DNA of 64,000 nt, taken from CPC320 sp002336405. GTDB lineage: Bacteria > Pseudomonadota > Alphaproteobacteria > Rhodobacterales > Rhodobacteraceae. Positions 1 through 8,248 of this stretch are shown here, piece after piece (positions within the stretch are counted from its first letter, which is position 1; the number at the start of each line of letters is the position of its first letter). The notes beneath the pieces were generated by a model. That model was not told where the DNA came from. It saw only the letters and a list, made by a program, of their open reading frames with translations, and did not search any database. The DNA is taken from positions 1-64,000 of the forward strand of contig CASIAN010000017.1 in NCBI GenBank assembly GCA_949372595.1, read 5' to 3'. The translations under genes were made by a program, and so were the position numbers.

Positions 1-345
1 CAGTGCCAGTTCCAACCCACCGCCACAGCAGATCCCGTTTACCGCTGCGATCACCGGCTTGTTCATGCCGCGTAATTCCTGCAATCCACCAAAGCCACCG
101 ACCCCATAATCGCCATCCACCGCATCACCGTCTGCGGCCGCTTTCAGATCCCAACCCGGACAGAAAAACTTCCCCCCCTGCCCTGTCAGCACCGCCACAC
201 GCAGCGTCGGATCATCGCGAAATTCTTTAAACACTTGCCCCATAACCCGACTGGTGATCAAATCGATGGCATTGGCTTTGGGCCGGTCCAGCGTCACCTC
301 GAAAACCGCTCCACGGCGGGTTGTTTTAATTGGTGTCTCGGTCAT
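1..345 (-). CDS. caiD: Crotonobetainyl-CoA hydratase (carnitinyl-CoA dehydratase), partial
   Basis: Enoyl-CoA hydratase/isomerase superfamily enzyme expected to interconvert crotonobetainyl-CoA and L-carnitinyl-CoA in the cytoplasm. Only the first 115 codons lie in the window; the rest runs off the left edge. Visible motifs are LDRPKANAID near residue 20, KFFCPGWDLKAAA near 65 (oxyanion-hole strand) and KPVIAAVNGICCGGGLELAL at the edge, all close to E. coli CaiD as I remember it. The ATG at 345 overlaps the end of the upstream CoA ligase gene by 20 bp, so the two are probably translationally coupled. It is the last visible gene of the carnitine operon. A generic enoyl-CoA hydratase is the alternative, but the tryptophan-containing GWDLKAA motif and the neighbours favour CaiD. 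Confidence 0.85.
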   Translation of the reverse strand, partial: MTETPIKTTRRGAVFEVTLDRPKANAIDLITSRVMGQVFKEFRDDPTLRVAVLTGQGGKFFCPGWDLKAAADGDAVDGDYGVGGFGGLQELRGMNKPVIAAVNGICCGGGLELAL

Positions 346-2413
346 TGCTCACTCCCAGTGTGATAAGCGCGTCCACCGCAACTGCCCGATCAGGGGTGCA
401 GATCAGCGGGTTGATCTCAACTTCTTCTAAAAAGGCAGCCGTTTCCAGCACGAAGCTCTGCACACCCAGCACCGCCTGTATCAAAGCGTCAATATTGACG
501 CCAAGGCTGCCGCGGTATCCGCACAATACTGGATAAATCCGCAACTCGGCCAACGCCGCGCGCACGTCCTGCGCAGTGACCGGCACCAAACGCGTTGACA
601 CATCCGCCAGGATTTCCGTCATCACCCCGCCTGCCCCAAGCGTCAACACAAACCCATGCGCCGGATCACGCAGCACTGCCACCAATACCTCGGCCACCCC
701 ACCGGTTACCATCTGTTCAAGTAAGTAACCATTGCTGTCCATATCAGCGGCCGCCTGCGCAACTGCCTGAGATGATCGCAAATTTAAATGCACTGCACCT
801 GCTTCAGATTTATGCGCGTGCCCCATCCCTTTCAGAACCAACGGAAACCCGAGGGTTTTGGCAGCTTGCGCTGCGAGTTTTGCCGATGCACAAAATCGGC
901 CCTCGGGCACCGGCACACCATGTGCCAGCAACCGCGCCTTGGCGCTGTGCTCGTTCAGTATATGGCCATGGCGCAGCTCTTGGGGCATCTGCACTGGTTC
1001 CGGCAAAAGCAAAGGCTGCGGGGGCACCGCTTGCATCTGTCCGATATCTGCCGCAATTTCAATCGCCTTCAATGCGCTCTCGATCCCACACAACGGCACA
1101 ATACCCTGCGCAATTAGCTTTTGTGCAACAGTTTCAGGCATCGTCTCCGGCAGGCTAGAGACCAGCGCCAGCCGTCCACCGGTCTGGACCCCAGTGCCCT
1201 TCTTGGCCGCCACAGCTGCTGTGACCACACAGTCCCAAGCTGCCGGGTCGCACCGATCTGCGCGTGGAAAATCCACAACAATACAGCTCAGCGCCAGATC
1301 GTCGCCCAACAGCGCCGAAAATGTTGCAGTCATCGCCGCCACATCTCCCCAGATATACGTGTGATAATCTAGCGGGTTGGCCAAGGCCACCATCGGCCCC
1401 AACGCCGTACGCAGCGCCGTTTTCTGGGCCTTGGTCAAAGGTGGGAACTCTAGGTTTAGATCCAACGCGCTGTCTGCCATGAGGCTTGCTTCCCCGCCGG
1501 AACATGACAGCGATGCAATGCGCCTTGAGGGCAACGCTCCGGTGACATGCAACAGCTTAAGCGTTTCCAAAAATGCATCAAGACCGGTGACCTCGGCCAC
1601 ACCAAGCCGCGCAAACAGCGCCTGTGCCCCTGCCCCACTGCCCGCCAATGATGCGGTATGCGACACCGCACCGGCGCGGGCTTGCGGCGAGCGCCCGGTC
1701 TTGAGCGCAACAATTGGCTTTCCCATCCTGCGGGCTTGCGCCGCAAGCGCCTCAAACGCCCGCAGATCGCCGACCCCCTCGATATACAGTCCCAACACAG
1801 TAACGCGGGGGTCGTCCAACAGCGCCTGACCGATCTGGGCCAAACCCGTCTGGGCCTGATTGCCAACCGTCACCACATAAGCCAGAGGCAATGCCCGGCT
1901 CTGCATGGTCAGATTGATCGCGACATTGGAGCTTTGAGTGACAATCGCCACTCCGCAGTCGACCTGCAACCCGCCGTGTTGATCAGGCCAAAGCGCCACA
2001 CCATCCAGATAATTGATAAACCCATAACAATTTGGTCCAATAACCGGCATGTCTTTGGCCGCCAACAGCAATTGCTCTTGCAAATCGGCACCGTCTGCAC
2101 TTTCAAGCTGTGCCTCGCGGAACCCCGAGGCAAAGCAGGTGGCCCCACCCGCCCCCATCTCGGCCAGTTGCGCCACCAGCTGCACAGTCAGGGTGCGATT
2201 GACCCCGATGAACACCGCATCAGGTGCCGACGGCAACGCCGCAAGCCCCGCGAATACCGGCACGCCTGCTATCTCGGCGCGTGTGGGATGCACCGGCCAG
2301 ATTGCGCCACGAAAGCCAATAGCGCGGCACTGCTGCACGACATTTTCGCACCACACACCGCCGCCAATTACCGCGACACTGCGCGGGCGCAGCAGACGGG
2401 ACAGATCAAGCAC
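326..2413 (-). CDS. NDP-forming acyl-CoA synthetase, probable gamma-butyrobetaine/carnitine CoA ligase
   Basis: Single-chain acetate-CoA ligase (NDP-forming) type protein of 695 aa. It has an N-terminal CoA-binding Rossmann domain (SVAVIGGG near residue 12), a succinyl-CoA-synthetase-like middle with the phosphorylated-histidine motif VSHTASLAG near 250, and a C-terminal ATP-grasp domain (FPLVLKGMGHAHKSEAGAV, then LEEVEINPL). Known members activate short acids through a phospho-His intermediate. In this operon it lies 3 bp after the acyl-CoA dehydrogenase and overlaps caiD, so I infer it makes gamma-butyrobetainyl- or carnitinyl-CoA, a job done in enterobacteria by the unrelated AMP-forming CaiC. 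Start is GTG at 2413. Substrate is not provable from sequence; acetate or propionate activation remains possible. Confidence 0.8.
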   Translation of the reverse strand: MLDLSRLLRPRSVAVIGGGVWCENVVQQCRAIGFRGAIWPVHPTRAEIAGVPVFAGLAALPSAPDAVFIGVNRTLTVQLVAQLAEMGAGGATCFASGFREAQLESADGADLQEQLLLAAKDMPVIGPNCYGFINYLDGVALWPDQHGGLQVDCGVAIVTQSSNVAINLTMQSRALPLAYVVTVGNQAQTGLAQIGQALLDDPRVTVLGLYIEGVGDLRAFEALAAQARRMGKPIVALKTGRSPQARAGAVSHTASLAGSGAGAQALFARLGVAEVTGLDAFLETLKLLHVTGALPSRRIASLSCSGGEASLMADSALDLNLEFPPLTKAQKTALRTALGPMVALANPLDYHTYIWGDVAAMTATFSALLGDDLALSCIVVDFPRADRCDPAAWDCVVTAAVAAKKGTGVQTGGRLALVSSLPETMPETVAQKLIAQGIVPLCGIESALKAIEIAADIGQMQAVPPQPLLLPEPVQMPQELRHGHILNEHSAKARLLAHGVPVPEGRFCASAKLAAQAAKTLGFPLVLKGMGHAHKSEAGAVHLNLRSSQAVAQAAADMDSNGYLLEQMVTGGVAEVLVAVLRDPAHGFVLTLGAGGVMTEILADVSTRLVPVTAQDVRAALAELRIYPVLCGYRGSLGVNIDALIQAVLGVQSFVLETAAFLEEVEINPLICTPDRAVAVDALITLGVSNDRDTN

Positions 2414-2416
2414 CCT

Positions 2417-3577
2417 CTAGGCCCCGAGCGGTCGCAGCAGATCGCGCGAAATGATATGGCGCTGGATCTCGCTGGTGCCGTCCCAAATCCGCTCGACGCG
2501 GGCATCACGCCAAAACCGCTCGATCGGGAAATCATCCATCAACCCCATACCGCCAAAAACCTGCAAGCTAGCATCGGTGATCCGTGCTAGCATTTCAGTC
2601 GCATACAGCTTGGCGCTGGCGATCTCGCGGTTTGCTGGCAACTTTTGATCCAGCCGCCATGCCGCCGAAAGGGTCAGCCATTCGGCAGCATCAATTTCGG
2701 TAATCATATCGGCGATTTGAAACGAAACGCCCTGAAATTTGCCAATCTGTTGGCCAAATTGCCGGCGTTCAGCGGCGTGGTTCAGCGCATACTCAAAGCA
2801 CCGCCGCGCCCGCCCCACACTCATCGTCGCCACGGTGATGCGGGTGGCATAGAGCCATTCGTTCATTACCTCAAACCCACCGTCAACCGCGCCCAGAACC
2901 TGCGCATCAGCAAGGCGGCAATCGTCAAAATCCAAAATACAGTTTTTATAGCCACGGTGGCTGACCGAACGGTAGCCGTCGCGGATCACAAAGCCAGGCG
3001 TGCCGCGATCAACCAAAAACGCAGTCAGGCGTTTTTTAGGACCGCGCGGTGTGTCATCTTCCCCTGTGGCAATAAAAACAATCACAAAATCAGCATGATC
3101 TGCGCCAGAGATAAAGTGTTTGGTGCCATTGACCACCCAATCCCCACCAGATCTCACCGCCGTACATTTCATCCCACGCACATCCGAGCCAGCTTCGGGT
3201 TCGGTCATGGCCAATGCGTCCATCCTTTCACCGCGCACCGCAGGCAGCAGATAACGTTCGCGCTGTTCGTCCTTGCATGCCATCAGGATGTTCTGGGGTC
3301 GCCCAAAGAAATGATTGAGCGCCATTGATCCCCGGCCCAATTCCCGTTCGACCAGTGCAAAATCCAGATGGCTCAACCCCGCGCCGCCCACTTCTTCGGG
3401 AAAATTGCAGGCATAAAATCCCAACTCTAGCGTCTTGCGTTTGATTTCATTTGCCACCTCGACCGGCACCTCACCGCTCCGCTCGACCAGATCTTCATGG
3501 GGATAAATCTCGTTTTCAACAAAGCTGCGCACCGTCGAGACGATCATTTCTTGCTCTACCGTCAATCCAAAATTCAT
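2417..3577 (-). CDS. Acyl-CoA dehydrogenase, probable gamma-butyrobetainyl-CoA dehydrogenase / crotonobetainyl-CoA reductase type
   Basis: FAD-dependent acyl-CoA dehydrogenase of 386 aa, the usual family length. It shows the N-terminal helical domain, the FAD/substrate loop AMTEPEAGSDVRGM near residue 125, the beta-domain VNGTKHFISGADHADF, and the C-terminal helical domain with FGGMGLMDDFPIERFWRDA. Near the C terminus the segment is WDGTSEIQR, where medium-chain enzymes carry the catalytic Glu as YEGTSQIQR; the equivalent here reads as Asp. Placed between carnitine dehydrogenase and the CoA ligase it probably desaturates gamma-butyrobetainyl-CoA to crotonobetainyl-CoA. The ATG overlaps the upstream stop by 4 bp (ATGA), with GAGGAT as ribosome binding site. 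Exact substrate is inferred from context. Confidence 0.85.
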   Translation of the reverse strand: MNFGLTVEQEMIVSTVRSFVENEIYPHEDLVERSGEVPVEVANEIKRKTLELGFYACNFPEEVGGAGLSHLDFALVERELGRGSMALNHFFGRPQNILMACKDEQRERYLLPAVRGERMDALAMTEPEAGSDVRGMKCTAVRSGGDWVVNGTKHFISGADHADFVIVFIATGEDDTPRGPKKRLTAFLVDRGTPGFVIRDGYRSVSHRGYKNCILDFDDCRLADAQVLGAVDGGFEVMNEWLYATRITVATMSVGRARRCFEYALNHAAERRQFGQQIGKFQGVSFQIADMITEIDAAEWLTLSAAWRLDQKLPANREIASAKLYATEMLARITDASLQVFGGMGLMDDFPIERFWRDARVERIWDGTSEIQRHIISRDLLRPLGA

Positions 3578-4986
3578 AGCATATCCTCTGACTTAAAGGC
3601 TGCAGCAAGCGCTTCGACCTTTATTTGCACGTCCCCCGTCGGCAGGCTGGAGCGACGGGTTTCAAGATCAACATGAATCATCAGCTGATCACAGGTCGCC
3701 AAAACCGTACCATCGAGCCGGCGCATTTCATGGAAAAGACCCAGTTTTTTACCTGCCCCAACAGTGACTTTACTGTGTACTTCGACAACCGATCCCGCAT
3801 GGGTTTCCTGCAGATATTTAACCGCTGTCTCAACGGTGAAATAACTTTTCCCTGCCTTGATATAGGCGGCATCCGCACCGACATGCACCATCACCGCATC
3901 GGCCGCATCTGAAAACACCTGCCCATAGCGACCCTCATTCATATGACCGTTATAATCGGTCCAATCGACCGGCACATGCCGCCGCACCGTGACCATCGGA
4001 CCGTTTGTATCCAGCGTCGGGCGCAAGCCCGCCTCATGTTGGTTAAGCAAGGCCCCCGCCGCACTATTTTGTTGTTTGAGCGCGCGTAACATCACAATCA
4101 AATTGTTGTCTCGCAAGCGCTCAAGCTCGCGAATAGATTTATCGCCAGATTGTGCGTCCGACTGCGCGGCAATTTTATCGGTCAATTCTTCAGTTAATTC
4201 CGGGACATCCATCAATTTGGTCCAAGGCCATTTCAGGCACGGACCGAACTGGGCAATAAAATGTGCCATACCCGCCTCTCCGCCGGCAATGCGGTAGGTT
4301 TCAAACAGCCCCATCTGCGCCCATCGCAAGCCAAAGCCATATCGGATCGCATCGTCAATTTCTTCGGTTGTGGCAATTCCATCTTTGATCAACCACAGCC
4401 CTTCCCGCCAAACAGCCTCGAGAAACCGGTCGGCAATATGGGCGTCAATCTCTTTGCGAACCCGCAGCGGATAAAGACCGACTGAACGCAACAAATCCTG
4501 CGCCCGGGCAATCAGCGCCTCACTGTTTACGGGTGATGGCACCAATTCGATCAGGGGTAAAAGATAGACCGGGTTGAACGGATGGGTCACAATAATTTGC
4601 TGTGGGTTTTGTGAGTTTTGCTGGAGTTCTGAGGGTTTAAAGCCCGAAGTTGATGATCCAATGATGGCTTGAGCGGAACAATACGCCTGAATGTCAGCAA
4701 AAATTGCATGTTTAACGTCCAGACGCTCTGGCACACTTTCTTGTATCCAATCAGCGCCAGCAACCGCCTCGACAAGGGTGGCGCACACGGTCAGGCGACC
4801 CTCGTCAGGCAGCGCAAAATCATACAGCATTGGCAGCGCGTGACGCGCATTTTCCAAAACCGCCTCAATCTTGCGGACACATGCAGGATCAGGATCATAC
4901 AGACGCACATCCCAGCCATTAAGCAAGAACCGCGCAAGCCAGCCACCGCCAATCACCCCGCCACCAATTATTGCCGCTGTTTTCAT
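3574..4986 (-). CDS. lcdH: L-carnitine dehydrogenase fused to betainyl-CoA thioesterase
   Basis: Two-domain protein of about 470 aa. Residues 1-320 are a 3-hydroxyacyl-CoA-dehydrogenase-type NAD-binding unit (AIIGGGVIGGGWLARF at the N terminus, THPFNPVYLLPLIELVPS near 130). Residues 330-470 are a 4HBT hotdog thioesterase (VPVDWTDYNGHMNEGRYGQV). The first half oxidises L-carnitine to 3-dehydrocarnitine; the second should hydrolyse betainyl-CoA made by the cleavage enzyme two genes upstream. Such fusions are established for L-carnitine dehydrogenases of rhizobia and relatives. I chose the ATG at 4986, preceded by AAAGGA, over an in-frame ATG ten codons upstream that has no site. It lies 51 bp after the SDR gene and overlaps the acyl-CoA dehydrogenase. 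Confidence 0.92.
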   Translation of the reverse strand: MKTAAIIGGGVIGGGWLARFLLNGWDVRLYDPDPACVRKIEAVLENARHALPMLYDFALPDEGRLTVCATLVEAVAGADWIQESVPERLDVKHAIFADIQAYCSAQAIIGSSTSGFKPSELQQNSQNPQQIIVTHPFNPVYLLPLIELVPSPVNSEALIARAQDLLRSVGLYPLRVRKEIDAHIADRFLEAVWREGLWLIKDGIATTEEIDDAIRYGFGLRWAQMGLFETYRIAGGEAGMAHFIAQFGPCLKWPWTKLMDVPELTEELTDKIAAQSDAQSGDKSIRELERLRDNNLIVMLRALKQQNSAAGALLNQHEAGLRPTLDTNGPMVTVRRHVPVDWTDYNGHMNEGRYGQVFSDAADAVMVHVGADAAYIKAGKSYFTVETAVKYLQETHAGSVVEVHSKVTVGAGKKLGLFHEMRRLDGTVLATCDQLMIHVDLETRRSSLPTGDVQIKVEALAAAFKSEDML

Positions 4987-5037
4987 TATCTGTATCCTTT
5001 TGCATACGTTCGACATGTCGACCTGACTGTGGACAGT

Positions 5038-5805
5038 TCACACCATGGATTCGGTGTGCCCGTCGATTGTCATCGCCTGCCCTGTGATTTTTGCAGCTGC
5101 GGGCGAAGCCAGAAACAACACAGTGTCAGCAATATCATCCCCCGACACGAAACTGCGCAGCGACACCCCACCGGTATATTGCGCGCGAACTTGCTGGGGG
5201 GTCTTACCCGACGCCTCAGCCTCAATCGCCAGCACCCGGTCCATACGCGAGCCTTCAACCGCGCCGGGACAAATCGCATTGACCCGCACCCCAAATGGCC
5301 CCAACTCCATCGCCAAAGTCTTGGTCAACCCGATCAAGCCCCATTTGGCCGCGACATAAGGAGAACGCAGCGGACAGCCAAACAACCCAGAGGTCGAAGA
5401 GGTCAACAAAATCAGTCCCGCGCCCTGCGCCTTCATCATTCGCGCTGCCCACCGACAGGTCAGAAATGCCCCATGCAGATTAACCCCGATACAAGCCTGC
5501 CAATCGTCAAACGCCAGATCTTCGATGGGGCCCGCAGGCCCGCTGGAGCCCGCGTTCGAACAGACCACATCAACCTGCCCCCATTGGGTCTCTATTTGGG
5601 CCAGAAACGCCCCGATGGCAGCCTCATCAGTCACATCAGCCTGAGCAGCGATCACCTCGGGAAAGCTTTGCCGAACCTGCGCCAGCGCCCCAGGGTCGGC
5701 ATCACACAGCGCCACCTGATCGCCACGCGCCAGAAACCGGCGCGCCAATGTCAGCCCGATGCCCGACGCACCCCCGGTGATAACAACCTTTTGCGAGGCC
5801 GTCAC
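5038..5805 (-). CDS. SDR family NAD(P)-dependent oxidoreductase in carnitine operon
   Basis: Classical short-chain dehydrogenase of 255 aa. It has the nucleotide-binding motif TGGASGIG near residue 10, the NAG motif, catalytic Ser in LTSSTSG near 140, the YVAAK catalytic pair near 153 and the PG motif CPGAVEGSRMD. It starts with GTG overlapping the stop of the upstream cleavage-enzyme gene by 4 bp, so it belongs to the carnitine operon. Possible roles are oxidation of D-carnitine to 3-dehydrocarnitine, or 3-hydroxybutyrate dehydrogenase acting on the acetoacetate released by the cleavage enzyme. Nothing in the sequence decides between these. Confidence 0.85.
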   Translation of the reverse strand: MTASQKVVITGGASGIGLTLARRFLARGDQVALCDADPGALAQVRQSFPEVIAAQADVTDEAAIGAFLAQIETQWGQVDVVCSNAGSSGPAGPIEDLAFDDWQACIGVNLHGAFLTCRWAARMMKAQGAGLILLTSSTSGLFGCPLRSPYVAAKWGLIGLTKTLAMELGPFGVRVNAICPGAVEGSRMDRVLAIEAEASGKTPQQVRAQYTGGVSLRSFVSGDDIADTVLFLASPAAAKITGQAMTIDGHTESMV

Positions 5806-6713
5806 GACCGCGGATTCCGCTTGGTCAAGCCCAACTTGGCGCGCACCTCGTCCGGGCCGATAACCCGGGCACCCATGTTTTCAATGATGGTGCGGGCACG
5901 GCTGACCAATTGCGCATTGGTGGCAAGGACGCCTTTGCCCAACCACAGATTATCCTCAAGCCCGACCCGGACATTGCCGCCGGCCAATACACTTGCCGCA
6001 ACATAGGCCATTTGGTTGCGTCCCAATCCAAAGCCGCTAAATATCCAGTTGTCCGGAACGTTATTCACCATCGCCATAAAGGTATTGAGGTCATCGGGTG
6101 CCCCCCACGGCACACCCATGCACAGCTGCACTAATGCATCGGGGCCCAGAACCCCGTCGGCCACCAGTTGTTTGGCGTACCACAGATGGCCAGTATCGAA
6201 GGCCTCGATCTCGGGCGTCACGCCCAGCTGTGTCATCATCTGCCCCATTGCCTGCAACATACCGGGGGTGTTGGTCATCACATAATCAGCCTCGGCAAAG
6301 TTCATCGTGCCACAATCAAGCGTGCAGATTTCGGGCAGACAGTCTGCAATGTGCGCAACCCGTTCAGCGGCACCAACCATATCGGTCCCCGCCGCAAGCG
6401 GCAAGGGTTGCGTGGCATTGCCAAAGACAATATCACCGCCCATGCCTGCGGTCAGGTTCAGCACCATATCGATATCGGCGGCGCGTATCCTATCGGTCAC
6501 CTCACGGTAGTAAGCCAGGCTACGACTTGGTGCACCGGTCTCGGGATCGCGCACATGGCAATGCACCACCGCTGCACCGGCGCGCGCGGCGGCGATGGCA
6601 CTGTCGGCAATCTGCTGTGGTGAGCGCGGCACATGCGGGCTGCGATCCTGCGTGGCACCAGAGCCGGTGACAGCACAGGTGATAAATACCTCGCGGTTCA
6701 TAGCAAGTGGCAT
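5802..6713 (-). CDS. 3-keto acid cleavage enzyme (BKACE), probable dehydrocarnitine cleavage enzyme
   Basis: Member of the 3-keto-5-aminohexanoate cleavage (DUF849/BKACE) family, about 303 aa. The family condenses a beta-keto acid with acetyl-CoA, giving acetoacetate and a new acyl-CoA; with 3-dehydrocarnitine the products are acetoacetate and betainyl-CoA. Visible motifs are ITCAVTGSG at the N terminus, the metal-binding VVHCHVRDPETG near residue 45, and LCMGVPWGAPDD near 195. The neighbours fix the carnitine assignment. I place the start at 6713, where AAGGAAGG stands a few bases upstream; an ATG at 6719 is too close to that site and one at 6701 is also possible. First gene of the minus-strand operon. 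Confidence 0.9.
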   Translation of the reverse strand: MPLAMNREVFITCAVTGSGATQDRSPHVPRSPQQIADSAIAAARAGAAVVHCHVRDPETGAPSRSLAYYREVTDRIRAADIDMVLNLTAGMGGDIVFGNATQPLPLAAGTDMVGAAERVAHIADCLPEICTLDCGTMNFAEADYVMTNTPGMLQAMGQMMTQLGVTPEIEAFDTGHLWYAKQLVADGVLGPDALVQLCMGVPWGAPDDLNTFMAMVNNVPDNWIFSGFGLGRNQMAYVAASVLAGGNVRVGLEDNLWLGKGVLATNAQLVSRARTIIENMGARVIGPDEVRAKLGLTKRNPRS

Positions 6714-6787
6714 CGGCATCCTTCCTTTTTTTCTGTGACCTTAAAAGCGTGTTGCCAGATAATACCATGCGGTTTAAGACAATTAAC
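6714..6787. promoter_or_regulatory. Divergent control region between carnitine operon and its AraC-type regulator
   Basis: Short region separating the cleavage-enzyme start from the regulator start. It holds the AAGGAAGG ribosome binding site of the operon and an A/T-rich tract. A divergent regulator/operon arrangement usually means the promoters and operator lie here. I could not identify a clean inverted or direct repeat, so the assignment is positional. Confidence 0.5.
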
Positions 6788-7783
6788 ATGCATAAATGGA
6801 CAAAATCACCCACAGCAGCGCGAAAAATCGGCTTTGTCCTATTTGATCAATTTTCAAACCTGTGTCTGGCCAATTGTCTCGAGCCTCTGCGCGCCGCCAA
6901 TACATTTTCTGGCTGCGTGGTTTATCAATGGGAGTTGCTGACGCTTTCCGGCGCAGCCGTCGAGTCTTCAAGCGGCATGCCGGTTTTGCCAAGAGCCGCG
7001 CTCTCGGATGCTGGTGGATGGGACTATCTTTTTGTGCTCTCTAGTTACGACTACCAAACCCACGATCACGCTAAAGTCTGGCGGGTTCTGCGCCAAGCCG
7101 CGCTGAAAGCAACGACTGTCGTCGGCCTGGATGCCGCTCCCTGGCTGATGGCATCAGCCGGCCTTTTAGAAGGGCGGCGGGCGACAGTGCATTGGGATAT
7201 AATCGACAGTTTCGCCGAAACATTCCTCTCCCTCAACGTCGAACAGAGCCACGTGGTTCATGACGCCAACCGGATCACCTGCGCTGGCGCCATGTCGGCC
7301 TTAGATCTTACACTAGACTTAATCGCAGACCACCACGGACAGGGGATGCGACTTGATATTGCGCATTTATTCATGCAGTCGGGGGCGCCAGACAGCGTCC
7401 AGAAAACCGGAGCCCAACCCACGAGCCGCTTGATCCGCGATGCGCTGAAATTGATGCGCGACACGATTGAGACCCCACTTTCGCTGCCGCAATTGGCGCA
7501 ATTATTATCGTGCCCGCCAAAAACATTAGAACGGCGGTTTAAAGACAATCTGCAGGCACCACCTGGCACAGTATACCGACATCTTAGACTATCAAAGGCC
7601 GCGCAATTGATCGACACCACCACACTGTCGGTGGCGGAAATTTCATTGCGCTGTGGCTATGACAACCCCTCAGCGTTTACGCGGGCGTTCAAGGCGCGCT
7701 ATGGTGCCGCACCAACAATTTCCCACAACCGTCGCCCCGGTAAAGCCCAGAGATATCCGCTATCTGTCTTGCCCAAACCTTAG
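6788..7783 (+). CDS. GlxA family AraC-type transcriptional regulator (carnitine regulator-like)
   Basis: About 331 aa with two domains: an N-terminal DJ-1/PfpI-like (class I glutamine amidotransferase-like) ligand domain starting KIGFVLFDQFSN, and a C-terminal AraC helix-turn-helix pair (LPQLAQLLSCPPKTLERRF, then VAEISLRCGYDNPSAFTRAF). This architecture is that of carnitine (CdhR) and betaine (GbdR) regulators. It is transcribed away from the carnitine operon and most likely activates it in response to carnitine or a derivative. Start is uncertain: ATG at 6788 is preferred, ATG at 6767 and GTG at 6707 are in frame, and none has a strong ribosome binding site. The GTG start would overlap the operon's first gene. 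Confidence 0.88.
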   Translation: MHKWTKSPTAARKIGFVLFDQFSNLCLANCLEPLRAANTFSGCVVYQWELLTLSGAAVESSSGMPVLPRAALSDAGGWDYLFVLSSYDYQTHDHAKVWRVLRQAALKATTVVGLDAAPWLMASAGLLEGRRATVHWDIIDSFAETFLSLNVEQSHVVHDANRITCAGAMSALDLTLDLIADHHGQGMRLDIAHLFMQSGAPDSVQKTGAQPTSRLIRDALKLMRDTIETPLSLPQLAQLLSCPPKTLERRFKDNLQAPPGTVYRHLRLSKAAQLIDTTTLSVAEISLRCGYDNPSAFTRAFKARYGAAPTISHNRRPGKAQRYPLSVLPKP

Positions 7784-7864
7784 GGACATTTTAACCAAGC
7801 CTGGATAGCGTGTTTAGAAATAATGAGGTCTCACACTGCTTAAATGTAGAAAGGAAAGGCAACC

Positions 7865-8248
7865 GTGCAAACGCAAAATGTGCACCCCAGACCAAACCAA
7901 CGACCTTTTTTAACCCACCGGCGGGCGCAAATTTTCAAATTGCTTCACCAGCAGGAACGGGTTCATGCATCTCCATATCTGCTAAGACCTGACCAACAAG
8001 TACCTTCTTTGCAGCCCGCGCTAGGGAAAACTAATGCACAAAAACCGCGCATACAACGGCGGTCGATACAAGCAAGACCCGCCCTTCAGAAAAATCTGTT
8101 TGACGCCGTTTCACCGCACCTTAAGACACTGAAAAAAAAGACAAAACCCACCGCGCAGACTGTGCCTATTCTGCTGGAAGAGGCCAAAGCCTCTCTTTTG
8201 CGTTACGCTCAAAAACCCCGTTCTAAGTTTGGATTTCTGGGTTTTTGA
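7865..8248 (+). CDS. Hypothetical basic protein, doubtful
   Basis: 127 codons from a GTG preceded by a good ribosome binding site (AGGAAAGG, five-base gap). The product is rich in Gln, Pro, Arg and Lys with no domain or membrane segment that I recognise. It fills the otherwise empty 7784-8222 stretch and overlaps the end of rlmE on the other strand by 26 bp. The good start signal is the only support; low complexity and lack of a family argue against it. Confidence 0.25.
   Translation: MQTQNVHPRPNQRPFLTHRRAQIFKLLHQQERVHASPYLLRPDQQVPSLQPALGKTNAQKPRIQRRSIQARPALQKNLFDAVSPHLKTLKKKTKPTAQTVPILLEEAKASLLRYAQKPRSKFGFLGF

Noticed and set aside
595..1158. Long plus-strand open frames opposite the CoA ligase, and similar frames elsewhere
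   Set aside because: They are shadows of real genes: no ribosome binding site, Pro/Arg/Ser-biased composition, and strong family motifs on the other strand.
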